From the NCBI GenBank assembly GCA_029973955.1, contig JARKQJ010000217.1, positions 1-64,000 on the forward strand: a DNA stretch of 64,000 nucleotides, read 5' to 3'. Both the position numbers and the translations under genes were made by a program. The notes under the pieces are model-generated. The model made no database searches, was not told the DNA's origin, and saw only the letters and a list, made by a program, of their open reading frames with translations. Positions 1-8,847 of the stretch are shown here, one piece after another (the first letter of the stretch is position 1; every line of letters begins with the position of its first letter). The stretch is from Paludibaculum sp. (lineage in GTDB: Bacteria; Acidobacteriota; Terriglobia; Bryobacterales; Bryobacteraceae).

Positions 1-2395
1 GGGCGAAGACGCCGGGGTCGCGGCCCTGGAGGCCGTAGAGGAGAGTTTCCATGGGTTTGGTGAGGGCCCAGGCTCCGGCGAGGCCCACGAAGAGGGCTAC
101 GCCCACCACCAGCAGCACTTCCGAAATGACGAGGCGGACGACGCTGCCGGCGGCGGCGCCGAGGGCCATGCGGATGCCGATTTCGCGCGTGCGGCGCTCG
201 ACCGAGAAGGCCAGCACGCCGTAGAGGCCGACGACGGCGAGGATGATGGCGATGACGGAGAAGCCGCTGGAGAGGAAGGCCAACATGCGCTCGTTGATGA
301 GGCGCATGTCGAGCTGCTCGTCCATCAGGCGGAGCTCTGAGATGACCAGGTTGGAATCGGTGCGCCGCACGGCGTCGCGGAGCTGCGGAATGACGGCGCG
401 GGGATCGCCGAGGGTGCGGACGTAGACGTTGAGGGAGTTGGCGTTGGAGAGCTGCCTGGCGCTGCCCATGGAGACGAACGTCTGCGGGGGCACATCGCCG
501 CGGACCTCGTCGTAGTGGGCGTTGGAAAAGACGCCGATGATTTCGGTGTCGAGGTCGTTGCCGCGGCCCTGGGCCAGTTTGTGGCCGATGGGGCTGGTGT
601 TGGCGAAGTGTTTCCGGGCGAGTTCGACGTTGACGAGGGCGAGTTTCTGGGGCGAGCCCCAGTCGCTCCAGGTGAAGTCGCGGCCCTGCGTGACCTTGAT
701 GCCGAGTGTCTCGAAGTAGCCGGGAGTGACGGCGTTGTAGAAGGAGTAGGGCTGATCGGAATCCGTGACGCCCGCGCCACGGAGGGTGAGGTCGCCATCC
801 CAGCGGCCTCCGGTCATGAGGCGGACGGAGTTGGCGCCGGCGGCCTTGACGCCGGGTGTGGCGGCCAGGTTCTGCAAGACCTCGCGATAGACCACGAGTT
901 TGCGTCCATCCTCATACTTCGTGGCGGGGCGCAGGCCGAACATGACGACGTTTTCGGTCTGGAAGCCGAGGTCCACCTTTCGCAGATTGCCGAGGGAGCG
1001 GGAGAAGAGTCCGGCGCCGACGAGGAGGAGGGCGCAGAGGGCCACCTGGACGCCGGCGAGGAGTTTGCGCACGGCCATGTGGCCGTGGCCGCCGACGACG
1101 CCGGCGGCTTCGGATTTCAGCACGGAGCCGGGCTGAACGCGAGTGGCGGCGAAGGCAGGGGCGACACCGAAGAGGAGGGCGGTGAGGAGGGAGACGGCGA
1201 GGGAGAAGCCGAGGACGCGCAGATCGGGCGTGGCGGTGATGGAGATCATGGTGCGGTCAGTGGGCATGAGTCCAATGAGGGACTGAGTCAGCCAGTAGCC
1301 CAGGGAGAGGCCGGCGACACCGCCGGCGATGGAGAGCAGGAGGCTTTCGAGCAGGAACCGCTTAGCCACGCGGCCCTGGCCGGCGCCCATGGCCATGCGA
1401 ATGGCGACTTCGCGGTGGCTGGCGGTGGCGCGGGCCATGAGGAGATTGGCCACATTGGCGCAGGCGATCAGGAGGACGAGGACGACGAGGGCCTGGAGGA
1501 GGACGAGCGGCTTCTCCATGCGCTCGCGGAGCATGGATTGACCTTTGCTGCCGTCTTCGAGGACGAACGACTGGCGGAGGAAGCCGGCCTTTTCATCGGG
1601 GAAGCGGGAGAAGAAGCCGCCCTTGAGTTCCTCTTCCTGAATCTGGCGGTAGAGGACGCGCATGGAGGCCTGGGCCTGTGCGTGGGAGACGCCGGGCTTG
1701 AGGCGGGCGAAGACGTAGAACCAGGAGTAGCGGTCGTCGTCGAGAGCGTCCCAGGAGGGGGTGATGATGGACTTCATCATGACGGGCAGCCAGCAGTTGG
1801 TGGGGATGCCGGTGTCGGTGCCCTGGAAGCCGCGGGCGGCGATGCCGACGACGGTGAAGGGCTGGCCGTTGATGCGGATCTCCTGGCCGACGATTTCGGG
1901 GCGGGCGCCGAAGCGGTTGCGCCAGAAGTCGTATTGGAGAACGACGACGGGGTGGGCGCCCTTCCGGAGATTGTCCTCGTTGCGGAGGAGGCGGCCGGCG
2001 TGGGCTTTGACGCCGAGGACGTCGAAGTAATTGCCGGCGACCATGGTGGCGCTGATGAGTTCGCTGCGGTCGGGTCCGACGAGGGTGGCGCGCTCCACGC
2101 GGAGGCCGGTAACGCCCTGGAAGACTTCGTTGCGGTCACGGAACTTCTTGTACTGGGTGTAGGCGAAGGTGTGGGTGCCGTCACCGGACTGGGAGCCGAA
2201 GCGTCCGCCGTCGAGGCGGAACTGGACGAGTTCCTGGGGCTTCTCGACGGGGAGCTGGCGGAGGATGATCTGATCGACGAGGGTGAAGAGGGCGGTGTTG
2301 GCGCCGGTGCCGAGGGCGAGGGATAGGACGGCGGCGGCGGTGAGGACGGGGGCGCGGCCGAGGCTGCGAACGGCTGCCTTGAAGTCGTGGGCCAT
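1..2395 (-). CDS. ABC transporter permease, ADOP/MacB type (3' end outside window)
   Basis: The frame opens with MAHDFKAAVRSLGRAP at 2395 and stays open to the window edge (about 798 residues), so the C-terminus is missing. It begins with a first transmembrane helix rich in Leu/Ala (near residue 20), followed by a MacB-like periplasmic domain, a central FtsX permease block whose helices include LVVLVLLIACANVANLLMAR, a second periplasmic domain, and the start of a second FtsX block containing a typical RRTREIGIRMALGA loop. This duplicated MacB_PCD-FtsX layout is the acidobacterial duplicated orphan permease class, which forms the membrane part of MacB-like exporters. No ATPase gene is visible in the window. 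The large plus-strand frame over this region is a shadow. Confidence 0.88.
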   Translation of the reverse strand, partial: MAHDFKAAVRSLGRAPVLTAAAVLSLALGTGANTALFTLVDQIILRQLPVEKPQELVQFRLDGGRFGSQSGDGTHTFAYTQYKKFRDRNEVFQGVTGLRVERATLVGPDRSELISATMVAGNYFDVLGVKAHAGRLLRNEDNLRKGAHPVVVLQYDFWRNRFGARPEIVGQEIRINGQPFTVVGIAARGFQGTDTGIPTNCWLPVMMKSIITPSWDALDDDRYSWFYVFARLKPGVSHAQAQASMRVLYRQIQEEELKGGFFSRFPDEKAGFLRQSFVLEDGSKGQSMLRERMEKPLVLLQALVVLVLLIACANVANLLMARATASHREVAIRMAMGAGQGRVAKRFLLESLLLSIAGGVAGLSLGYWLTQSLIGLMPTDRTMISITATPDLRVLGFSLAVSLLTALLFGVAPAFAATRVQPGSVLKSEAAGVVGGHGHMAVRKLLAGVQVALCALLLVGAGLFSRSLGNLRKVDLGFQTENVVMFGLRPATKYEDGRKLVVYREVLQNLAATPGVKAAGANSVRLMTGGRWDGDLTLRGAGVTDSDQPYSFYNAVTPGYFETLGIKVTQGRDFTWSDWGSPQKLALVNVELARKHFANTSPIGHKLAQGRGNDLDTEIIGVFSNAHYDEVRGDVPPQTFVSMGSARQLSNANSLNVYVRTLGDPRAVIPQLRDAVRRTDSNLVISELRLMDEQLDMRLINERMLAFLSSGFSVIAIILAVVGLYGVLAFSVERRTREIGIRMALGAAAGSVVRLVISEVLLVVGVALFVGLAGAWALTKPMETLLYGLQGRDPGVFA

Positions 2396-2462
2396 AAGTC
2401 ACTTTTACTTCAGAGCGACCGTTACATGGTTCAAATCGCAGGGGCCGGCCGTCATTCGTTAC

Positions 2463-2486
2463 AACCGGCCTCTGCGTGGGCCGGTT
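2463..2486 (-). terminator. Hairpin at the end of blaR1
   Basis: A perfect 8-bp stem AACCGGCC/GGCCGGTT with an 8-nt loop overlaps the last base of the blaR1 stop codon. It is followed on the minus strand only by GTTGTAACG, so there is no real U tract. It probably separates blaR1 from the downstream permease gene, either as a weak terminator or as an mRNA-stabilising hairpin. Confidence 0.45.
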
Positions 2487-4669
2487 CAGTGGTAGATGAA
2501 GCCGACGTCGACGGTGGAGACCACCTCTACGGGCTGGCCGTTGAGGAGGGTGGGGCGGTATTTGTACTGGCGGACGGCATCCATGGCGGACTGGACGAGC
2601 AGCGGGTGGCCGCTGATCAGGGTCAGATTCGAGACGTTGCCTTCGCGGTCGATGATGACGTTGAATTTGACGATGCCGGAGAGCTGGACCTGGCGGGCCT
2701 GCTGGGGGTACTCGGGCTCGACGCTGGAGGTGAGCAGGGCCTGCTGGACGTTGCCGCCGACGGAGATGCGCAGGGGCGGCTTGGGAGTGGCTTCGGCCGC
2801 GGGCTCCGGCTGGGGTGTCTGGCTGGCGGCGGGCGCATTGGCCGTCTCCACCGCGGGCTGCGGCTTGGGGGCGGGCATCTGGCCGCGGAGGACGGCCAGT
2901 GCGGTGGACCACTGGCTGTTGCCGCCGTCGAGTTCGGCGGCCCGGGAGTAGAGACTCAGGCAGGCGTTCCTCCGGAACTCGTGGGCAGCCTGGAGCCTGG
3001 GATCGATATCGGTGCGAGACAGGGCCTGGAGTCGGCACACTGTGAGGGCGACCGCCCCAACGTAGCCGCCGTCGAGGCTGCTGAGGACATCCTGGAGTGC
3101 CTGTTTCGCTGCGGCCTCGCGATTCAAGTGGCGGACCCAAAGGGGATTGATCTCAGGCCACGCCAGAGCAGAGAGAAAGCGCAAGGGGCGCGGGTCTTCG
3201 GGCACGGCGGCGCGGGCGGCGAAGTAGAAGCGTTTGGCTTCGGCGCGATCGATTCTCTCAAAGAACTGGCCAGCGTGGAGAAGGACTTCGGCGTTGGCCG
3301 GATTCTCGGCGGCCCTGCGGCGCCAGAGGTCCTGCACCTTGCGGAAGTCGGCATCGTTGACGATGAGGCCGCGGGAGGAGGCCACCCAACTGGGATAGGT
3401 ATCGTGGAGGGCAGCTTCGGGATGGTGGTCGATGGCCCAGAGGAGATGGGCGAGCCAGGGTTCTGCGAGAGCGTTGCTGTAGTAGTAGCCGAGCAGATTG
3501 GCGCGGGCCTCGAGATCGTCGGGGTTCCGATTGAGGCGGGCCTCCATCTCTCCGGCATCGGCTGCCGTCATGCGGGCGCCGGGGATGGCGCGATGGGAGA
3601 GGGGATCGAGTTCGCTACGCTGCAAACCTGCGGAAGGTTGGACGGGCTCCTGGCCGGGGCGGAGCATGGCGGCTCCGAGGAGGAGGGGGAGGGTGCAGGC
3701 GGCGAGGGCGGCGAGCGATTTGGGGCCGAGGGGGCGGGCGTGCTTCCAGCCGCCGGCGAGGATGCGTTCGATGCGGGCGCCGATTTTGCTGCCGCGAGCC
3801 ATGGCGGTGGCGGGGACGGCCTCGCCGGTCATGACCGTGGCGAAGTCCAGGAGCACGGCGGCGTAGCGGCGATCGTCGCCGCTGGCTTCGAGGGCGCTGG
3901 CGTCGCAGGCCTCCTCGGCCAGGGCGGCGAGACGGCCCTCCAGCCACCAGGAGGCGGGGTGGAACCAGAAGAGCGCGCGATAGATGGCGACGGCGACCAT
4001 GACGGCCCAATCGCCGCGGCGGACGTGGGCGAATTCGTGGGCCAGGACGGCGCGGAGGCGGAAGTCCTCCCAATCGCGCCAGCCCGTGGGGAGCACGATG
4101 ATGGGCTGGCGCCAGCCGAGGGCGTGGGGTACGCCGCTGGCGGCGCATTCGCGGAGGCCGGGCAGCGGGAAGCCGCGGCCCTGGCGCAGGGCGAGTTCGC
4201 CCAGCAACTCCGTGAGGCGCGCGTCGCGCAGGACGGCGCCGGCTTCGGCGTTCCTCCCGGCGCGGCGCACCCGCAGGGCCGACCGCAGGAGCATTGTGCC
4301 GGCCACCGCCAGATACGCCACCGCCAAGGGAAGCGGCCAGGCGGGGATTCGCGAGTCCCGCACGGCCACATTCGTTGTGCCCGCTCCAGCGGAGGCCGCG
4401 CCCAGTGCGGGGAGCTGCGGCAGGACGGCCGCGGCCGCATCTTCCGCGGAAGCCTTCTCCAGATAGACGCCGGGCAGGGCGAGTCTCAGTACGGGCAACA
4501 GAAAGAGCCCGGCCAGCACACCCAGACAGAGGGCGTGGCGCGCGGCCGCGCTCCTGTTCCGCATCAGCCAAAGCACAGCCCCGCCGAGCAGCGCGACCGC
4601 CGCGGCCCGGACGGAGAGATCGGCCAGAAACGTCAAACCACTCTTGACGGTTTCCATTAGTTCATTCAT
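2486..4669 (-). CDS. BlaR1-type M56 peptidase fused to a TonB C-terminal domain
   Basis: A 727-residue membrane protein. Hydrophobic helices lie at about residues 15-36, 46-62 and 108-130, followed by an M56 metallopeptidase segment with the zinc motif HEFAH at 211-215 and a downstream EEACD motif. After another helix (about 318-333) comes a helical, TPR-like region and a Pro/Ala linker. The last about 85 residues form a TonB-like domain (EYPQQARQVQLSGIVKFNVI, then the conserved YKYRPTLLNGQPV). M56 proteins of the BlaR1 family sense a signal and cleave the BlaI repressor. The TonB tail replaces the penicillin-binding sensor seen in classic BlaR1. The start overlaps the end of blaI by 8 nt and GGAAAGG precedes it. 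Confidence 0.9.
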   Translation of the reverse strand: MNELMETVKSGLTFLADLSVRAAAVALLGGAVLWLMRNRSAAARHALCLGVLAGLFLLPVLRLALPGVYLEKASAEDAAAAVLPQLPALGAASAGAGTTNVAVRDSRIPAWPLPLAVAYLAVAGTMLLRSALRVRRAGRNAEAGAVLRDARLTELLGELALRQGRGFPLPGLRECAASGVPHALGWRQPIIVLPTGWRDWEDFRLRAVLAHEFAHVRRGDWAVMVAVAIYRALFWFHPASWWLEGRLAALAEEACDASALEASGDDRRYAAVLLDFATVMTGEAVPATAMARGSKIGARIERILAGGWKHARPLGPKSLAALAACTLPLLLGAAMLRPGQEPVQPSAGLQRSELDPLSHRAIPGARMTAADAGEMEARLNRNPDDLEARANLLGYYYSNALAEPWLAHLLWAIDHHPEAALHDTYPSWVASSRGLIVNDADFRKVQDLWRRRAAENPANAEVLLHAGQFFERIDRAEAKRFYFAARAAVPEDPRPLRFLSALAWPEINPLWVRHLNREAAAKQALQDVLSSLDGGYVGAVALTVCRLQALSRTDIDPRLQAAHEFRRNACLSLYSRAAELDGGNSQWSTALAVLRGQMPAPKPQPAVETANAPAASQTPQPEPAAEATPKPPLRISVGGNVQQALLTSSVEPEYPQQARQVQLSGIVKFNVIIDREGNVSNLTLISGHPLLVQSAMDAVRQYKYRPTLLNGQPVEVVSTVDVGFIYH

Positions 4670-5069
4670 TCGTTTTGCCTTTCCGCTCCTGCTTCTGCTG
4701 CAACCGCCGCGCCAGCTCCTTCAACTCGCGCGGGTCGATCTCTTCCTGTTCCACCAGGCCGGCCACCAGGGCGGTGACGGAGCCACCCCAGAAGCGGTCC
4801 GCAATCTGACGGATGGCGCGGACGGCGACGTTTTCGGCGCGCTCGACGCCGGAGTAGATGTAGGTGCGCCCCTCCTCGCGATGAGTGGCGTAGCCTTTCT
4901 CTTCAAGCCTGCGCAGGATGGTGCGCACGGTGGCGTCCTTCATGGGGTGGCGTTGGGACAGGCCTGCGCGCACCTGCTCCGCGCTGGAGGGGCCGGCGTT
5001 CCAGAGGAACTGCATGACGAGGTGCTCGAGCTCGCTCAAGCGCTTCCGGGCCTGTTTTGTGTTACGCAT
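4662..5069 (-). CDS. BlaI/MecI/CopY-family transcriptional repressor
   Basis: A 135-residue winged-helix repressor starting at MRNTKQARKRLSELE. The recognition segment contains ATVRTILRRLEEKGYATHRE, typical of BlaI, and the C-terminus is the helical dimerisation region. The frame continues upstream, but the residues before this Met do not resemble the family and would cover the promoter. It overlaps blaR1 by 8 nt, so the two are a sensor-protease and repressor pair. The promoter and operator just upstream suggest autoregulation. Confidence 0.92.
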   Translation of the reverse strand: MRNTKQARKRLSELEHLVMQFLWNAGPSSAEQVRAGLSQRHPMKDATVRTILRRLEEKGYATHREEGRTYIYSGVERAENVAVRAIRQIADRFWGGSVTALVAGLVEQEEIDPRELKELARRLQQKQERKGKTNE

Positions 5070-5077
5070 CGTACCGC

Positions 5078-5111
5078 TACAAGTTGTAACCGTTATTGCG
5101 GCTCGCGTCAA
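5078..5111 (-). promoter_or_regulatory. blaI promoter with BlaI-like operator on the -10 box
   Basis: On the minus strand a -35 box TTGACG (5106-5111) and a -10 box TACAAC (5083-5088) are separated by exactly 17 bp. The -10 is embedded in the perfect palindrome TACAA-C-TTGTA (5078-5088), which resembles the TACA...TGTA half-sites bound by BlaI/MecI repressors. The palindrome ends 8 bp before the blaI start codon. Repression by occlusion of the -10 box is inferred. Confidence 0.65.
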
Positions 5112-5162
5112 GAGAAATCTCGCAGCTCGTCCCGGTGTAAGGTGGAAGCAGGGGCGAACGAT

Positions 5163-5870
5163 ATGCGACTCATCCTTTCCCTGCTGGCCGCGGCCGGCAT
5201 CTGCTTCGCACAAAAGCCCGCCGAGAAGCCGGAGTTGCACGGCCAAGGCTCGGACCAGAAGGTGGCGATCGACGCGGTAGCGTACCTGACGCGCGATGAG
5301 ATCAAAGCGGTGCTGGGGCAGGACCCGGGCGAGAGCATTGTGGTGGTGAAGGTGACGGTGACGCCGGCGCAGGGTTGGAAGCTGAACCTGATGCGGGACG
5401 ATTTTCTGCTGCGGTCAGACCGGGACGGGCAGAAGTCGAGGCCGCTGGAGCCGACGCAGATCGCCGGGACGACGGTGATGGTGGTGAGTTCGCAGGGCGG
5501 CACGCAGGGGACCGGGATGAGCGAAGAGCGGCGAGTGCCGTGGGGCGTGCCGGGCGTGCCGGGCGGTTCGCCGACGGGAGCACCGGGCGCCGGGCTGCCG
5601 ATGCCGGGTCAATCTCCGAATGTCGGATCGGCGACTGCAGACACGTCGGACGCCAAGGCGAGCATCGAGCAGCGCGAGGCGAAGTCCAATCCCTTGCTGG
5701 ATGCCTTGAAAGCGAAGGTTCTGCCCGAGGACGAGTTTGAGAAGCCGGTTTCGGGCCTGCTGTATTTCCAGATCGAAGGCAAGCTGCGGCCGAAGGATCT
5801 GGAGCTGGTTTACCGCAAAGCGCCGCCGCGGGTGAGCCTGCGGTTTGTAGATCCGAAGAAGAAGAAGTAG
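5163..5870 (+). CDS. Secreted hypothetical protein
   Basis: A 235-residue protein starting at MRLILSLLAAAGICFAQ, a clean signal peptide cleaved near residue 17. The mature part has a beta-rich N-terminal half, a Gly/Pro-rich central linker (about 120-160) and a C-terminal half ending in four lysines. The frame is open further upstream, but that part would read through the divergent blaI gene, so the signal-peptide Met is preferred. No family is recognised. It is divergent from blaI and 5 bp before the next gene, so it may be co-transcribed with it. Confidence 0.75.
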   Translation: MRLILSLLAAAGICFAQKPAEKPELHGQGSDQKVAIDAVAYLTRDEIKAVLGQDPGESIVVVKVTVTPAQGWKLNLMRDDFLLRSDRDGQKSRPLEPTQIAGTTVMVVSSQGGTQGTGMSEERRVPWGVPGVPGGSPTGAPGAGLPMPGQSPNVGSATADTSDAKASIEQREAKSNPLLDALKAKVLPEDEFEKPVSGLLYFQIEGKLRPKDLELVYRKAPPRVSLRFVDPKKKK

Positions 5871-5875
5871 AAGCC

Positions 5876-6964
5876 ATGCACTTGAAAGACCTCGACACCC
5901 CAGCGATTCTGATCGAATTGGAAATCATGGAGCGCAACCTGGCGCGAACGGCCGAATACGGGCGCGAACATGGGCTGCGCGTGCGGCCGCACACGAAGAC
6001 GCACAAGATTCCGGCGCTGGGGAGAAGGCAGTTGGAACTGGGCGCGGCCGGGCTGAGCGTGGCGAAGACGACGGAAGCCGATGTGATGCTTTCGAGCGGC
6101 GTGAAAGATCTGCTGGTGGCATACCCGGTGGTGGGGCACGCCAAGCTGGCGCGGCTGACGGAGCTGGCGCGCAAGATCCAGGTGACGGTGGCGGTGGACA
6201 GCCTGGCGGCGGCGCGGCCGATTTCGGATGCGGCGCGGGCGGCGGGCGTGGAGATCTCGCTGTTGACGGAGATGGATGTCGGGCTGCACCGCGTGGGCGT
6301 GCAGCCGGGGGCTGAGTTGGAGGCGCTGGCCGCGGGCGTGGCGCGGCTGCCGCACATCCGTTGGCGGGGCGTGGCCTTCTATCCGGGGCACATCAAGGAT
6401 CTGGAAGAGACGGGCCGGAAGCAATTGGAAACGCTGCGGCAGACGGTGCGGGGGGCGGTGCAGGGGTTGAAGGCGAAGGGGCTGACGCCCGAGATCGTGA
6501 GCGGCGGCTCGACTCCGCTACAGTGGGAGTCCCACACGATCGCGGAGATGAACGAGATCCGGCCGGGGACTTATATTTTCAACGACCGGAACACGGTGCT
6601 TTCGGGCGCGTGCGGCAAGGCGGATTGTGCAGCTACGATTCTGGCGACGGTAGTGAGCGTGGCGCCGGGACGGATCATTACTGACGGCGGATCGAAGACA
6701 TTTTCCTCGGACCGCACGTCGAGTTCTGAAGTGACGTTCGGCGAGGTGGTGGGACACGAGAAGATCCGCTTCCACAAGATGAACGAGGAGCATGGCTTCC
6801 TGGATCTGAACGGCGACACGACGGAGTTCGCCGTGGGGGACAGGCTGCGGATTGTGCCGAACCACATCTGCGTGGCGATGAACCTGCATGAGACGGTATA
6901 CGGGATCCGAGGCGATGAGGTGGAGCACTGGTGGCGGGTGGAAGGGCGCGGGAAGCTGCAGTAG
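5876..6964 (+). CDS. PLP-dependent D-threonine aldolase / D-serine dehydratase-fold enzyme
   Basis: A 362-residue protein of the alanine-racemase-fold DSD1 family. The N-terminal PHTKTHK motif (38-44) carries the PLP lysine. The region around 160-200 contains HIRWRGVAFYPGHIKD, and GSTPLQ is a phosphate-binding stretch. The C-terminal domain holds the metal pair His330-x-Cys332 (NHIC). In known members, His/Cys is typical of D-serine dehydratases and His/Asp of D-threonine aldolases, so dehydratase activity is as likely as aldolase activity. The substrate cannot be decided from sequence. Confidence 0.88.
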   Translation: MHLKDLDTPAILIELEIMERNLARTAEYGREHGLRVRPHTKTHKIPALGRRQLELGAAGLSVAKTTEADVMLSSGVKDLLVAYPVVGHAKLARLTELARKIQVTVAVDSLAAARPISDAARAAGVEISLLTEMDVGLHRVGVQPGAELEALAAGVARLPHIRWRGVAFYPGHIKDLEETGRKQLETLRQTVRGAVQGLKAKGLTPEIVSGGSTPLQWESHTIAEMNEIRPGTYIFNDRNTVLSGACGKADCAATILATVVSVAPGRIITDGGSKTFSSDRTSSSEVTFGEVVGHEKIRFHKMNEEHGFLDLNGDTTEFAVGDRLRIVPNHICVAMNLHETVYGIRGDEVEHWWRVEGRGKLQ

Positions 6965-7206
6965 CCAGACCGCGCGAGCGGAGACAGTTCGAAGTTGCCG
7001 GCCAGAGTGAATAGAGGATCGCCGCGTGCCGTCCGGTGGATCCAACTGAGAGGGATCCGGGAGGCCGGCGGGGCAGACAGGATACTCAGCAGGAATGGCG
7101 GAAGCAGAGAATTGCGCCAGGGGGTCCGGGCGTGACAGAGGTCACAATTTCCTGAGGTGGAAAGACAGGATTGGAACCAAACCGGCGACGGCACGTCTGT
7201 ACAATT

Positions 7207-7767
7207 ATGTGCACTTTTAAAACACTATTACTGACTTTTTTCTGTGGAGTTGTGAGCGCGCAGGACTTTTCATTTGGCGTGAAGGCAGGCATGGCGCTGA
7301 ACCGGCCGTATGAGAGCATGTTCGACGATTCGAGCCGTTTGGTAGTGGGGGGATTCGCGGATGTGAAGTTGTGGCGTCCGCTGTCACTGGAGGTGGACGG
7401 ACTATACCGCCGGACGGGCTCAGAAGCGGCATTGGGCGGCGTCAAGCTGGGGAATCAGCAGAATATTTGGGATTTTCCGGTGCTAATCAAGGCGGGATTG
7501 ACGCCGCGCGGTTCGGCAATCCGGCCGTTTCTCTCGGGTGGTTATGTGCTGCGGGCATACAACAACAAGATGGAGGGGATGTCCGGCAGCGGCGGTGTGA
7601 TGACCTTTAGTGAGACGAAGGTCTACCACGGCGGCGCCGCCGGAGGTGGTGTTGAGTTCAAGGTGGGCCGGTTCGCGATCGTGCCGGAGTACCGCTATAG
7701 CCGCTTTGAGCGGTTCCGGAGCGGCGACAGGAACGTACACGATTTCCTGGTGGGCTTCCGGTTCTAG
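7207..7767 (+). CDS. Small outer-membrane beta-barrel protein
   Basis: A 186-residue protein with signal peptide MCTFKTLLLTFFCGVVSAQ. The mature part shows alternating aromatic/polar strands and ends in the sequence DFLVGFRF with a terminal Phe, the usual Bam recognition signature. Length and pattern match 8-stranded barrels of the OmpA/OmpW type. There is no good Shine-Dalgarno before this ATG, and the reading frame continues 36 nt upstream without improving the signal peptide. Its stop is directly abutted by the stop of the convergent kdpD-like gene (7768). Confidence 0.75.
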   Translation: MCTFKTLLLTFFCGVVSAQDFSFGVKAGMALNRPYESMFDDSSRLVVGGFADVKLWRPLSLEVDGLYRRTGSEAALGGVKLGNQQNIWDFPVLIKAGLTPRGSAIRPFLSGGYVLRAYNNKMEGMSGSGGVMTFSETKVYHGGAAGGGVEFKVGRFAIVPEYRYSRFERFRSGDRNVHDFLVGFRF

Positions 7768-8847
7768 CTAGGCGCGCCGCGGCGGCTGGCGGTCAGCGAC
7801 GACAGTGACCTGGATGTCGCGCGCGGCGCGCAGGACTCGCATGACGAGTTCCTGCCTGGGGGCGAGGAGGCGGAAGCGGCGGGCGTTGGGCTTGGAGAGG
7901 AAGATCTGGGTGATGCCGTTGGTGTGGGCGAAGCCGGCGAGGGCGTCGGCGGGATCGTCGGCGTCCAGGATGCGGGTTTCGATGTGGAGCTTGCGGGCGA
8001 AGTCGAGGTGCTGTTCGAGAGCGGCGCGCTGGGCGGGGGGAAGGCCGGCGAGGCCGGGTCCGGGGACGACGGTGACGGCGAAGCACTCGGCGCGGAGGTA
8101 GTCGGCGACGCGTTTGCCGCGGCGGATGAGGGCGACGGTGCTGGGCGAATCGGTGACGTGGATGAGAATGCGTTCGGCCTCGGCGCCGGGCGGGGCCTGG
8201 TTGAGATCGACCTGATGGGCGGTTTGGCGGAGGGCCATTTCGCGGAGGGCGGCGAGAGTGGGCTCGCGGAAGAAGTTCGCTTTGGCGCGCTGGGCTTTCT
8301 CGGGGGCGTAGACGACGCCGCGGTCGAGGCGATTGAGGAGCGCGCCGGGGGTGAGGTCGACCAAAACAACTTCGGCGGCGCGTTGGAGCACCCAGTCGGG
8401 CACGGTTTCGCGGACCTGAATGCCGGAGAGTTCGCGCACCTGATCGTTGAGACTTTCGAGGTGCTGGATGTTCATGGTGGTGATGACGTCGATACCGGAG
8501 TGGAGCAGAGTGAGCACGTCTTCCCAACGCTTGGCGCGCGGGGAGCCGGGGACGTTGGTATGGGGGAACTCATCGACGAGGCAGATTTCGGGGTGGCGGG
8601 CGAGGATGGCCTCGGTGTCCATCTCTTCGAAGGCGCGCTGGCGGTATTCGACGATGCGGCGCGGGACGAGTTCGAGGCCGGCGAGCCTGGCGATGGTGTC
8701 CTGGCGGCCGTGCGGCTCGAAGTAGCCGACGACGACGTCGTGGCCTTCGGCCTGGAGGCTATGGCCTTCGTCGAGCATGCGGTAGGTTTTGCCGACGCCG
8801 GCGGCGTAACCGAGGATGACCTTCAATTTTCCGGCCGCGGCTGGCAT
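7768..8847 (-). CDS. Stand-alone KdpD N-terminal domain with Usp domain (copy 1)
   Basis: A 359-residue protein equal to the cytoplasmic N-terminal half of KdpD, with no kinase part. Walker A is GYAAGVGKT (13-21) and Walker B is VDEFPHTN (91-98), followed by the family sequence GIDVITTMNIQHLESLND. A universal-stress-protein-like domain starts at about residue 245 (ERILIHVTDS). In known KdpD proteins this half senses the cytoplasm, and in some bacteria its Usp domain binds c-di-AMP. It is the last gene of the kdp operon and overlaps the previous gene by 25 bp. The matching kinase half is encoded at 22361-23833. Confidence 0.9.
   Translation of the reverse strand: MPAAAGKLKVILGYAAGVGKTYRMLDEGHSLQAEGHDVVVGYFEPHGRQDTIARLAGLELVPRRIVEYRQRAFEEMDTEAILARHPEICLVDEFPHTNVPGSPRAKRWEDVLTLLHSGIDVITTMNIQHLESLNDQVRELSGIQVRETVPDWVLQRAAEVVLVDLTPGALLNRLDRGVVYAPEKAQRAKANFFREPTLAALREMALRQTAHQVDLNQAPPGAEAERILIHVTDSPSTVALIRRGKRVADYLRAECFAVTVVPGPGLAGLPPAQRAALEQHLDFARKLHIETRILDADDPADALAGFAHTNGITQIFLSKPNARRFRLLAPRQELVMRVLRAARDIQVTVVADRQPPRRA

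Noticed and set aside
515-2326. 603-codon plus-strand open frame
   Set aside because: Its translation is Gly/Asp/Glu/Ala-rich and low complexity, and it lies opposite a clear ADOP-type permease on the minus strand. It is a GC-codon shadow.
7200-7205. TACAAT as -10 box for the small barrel gene
   Set aside because: It ends two bases before the start codon, so transcription would begin inside the gene, and no matching -35 is found.
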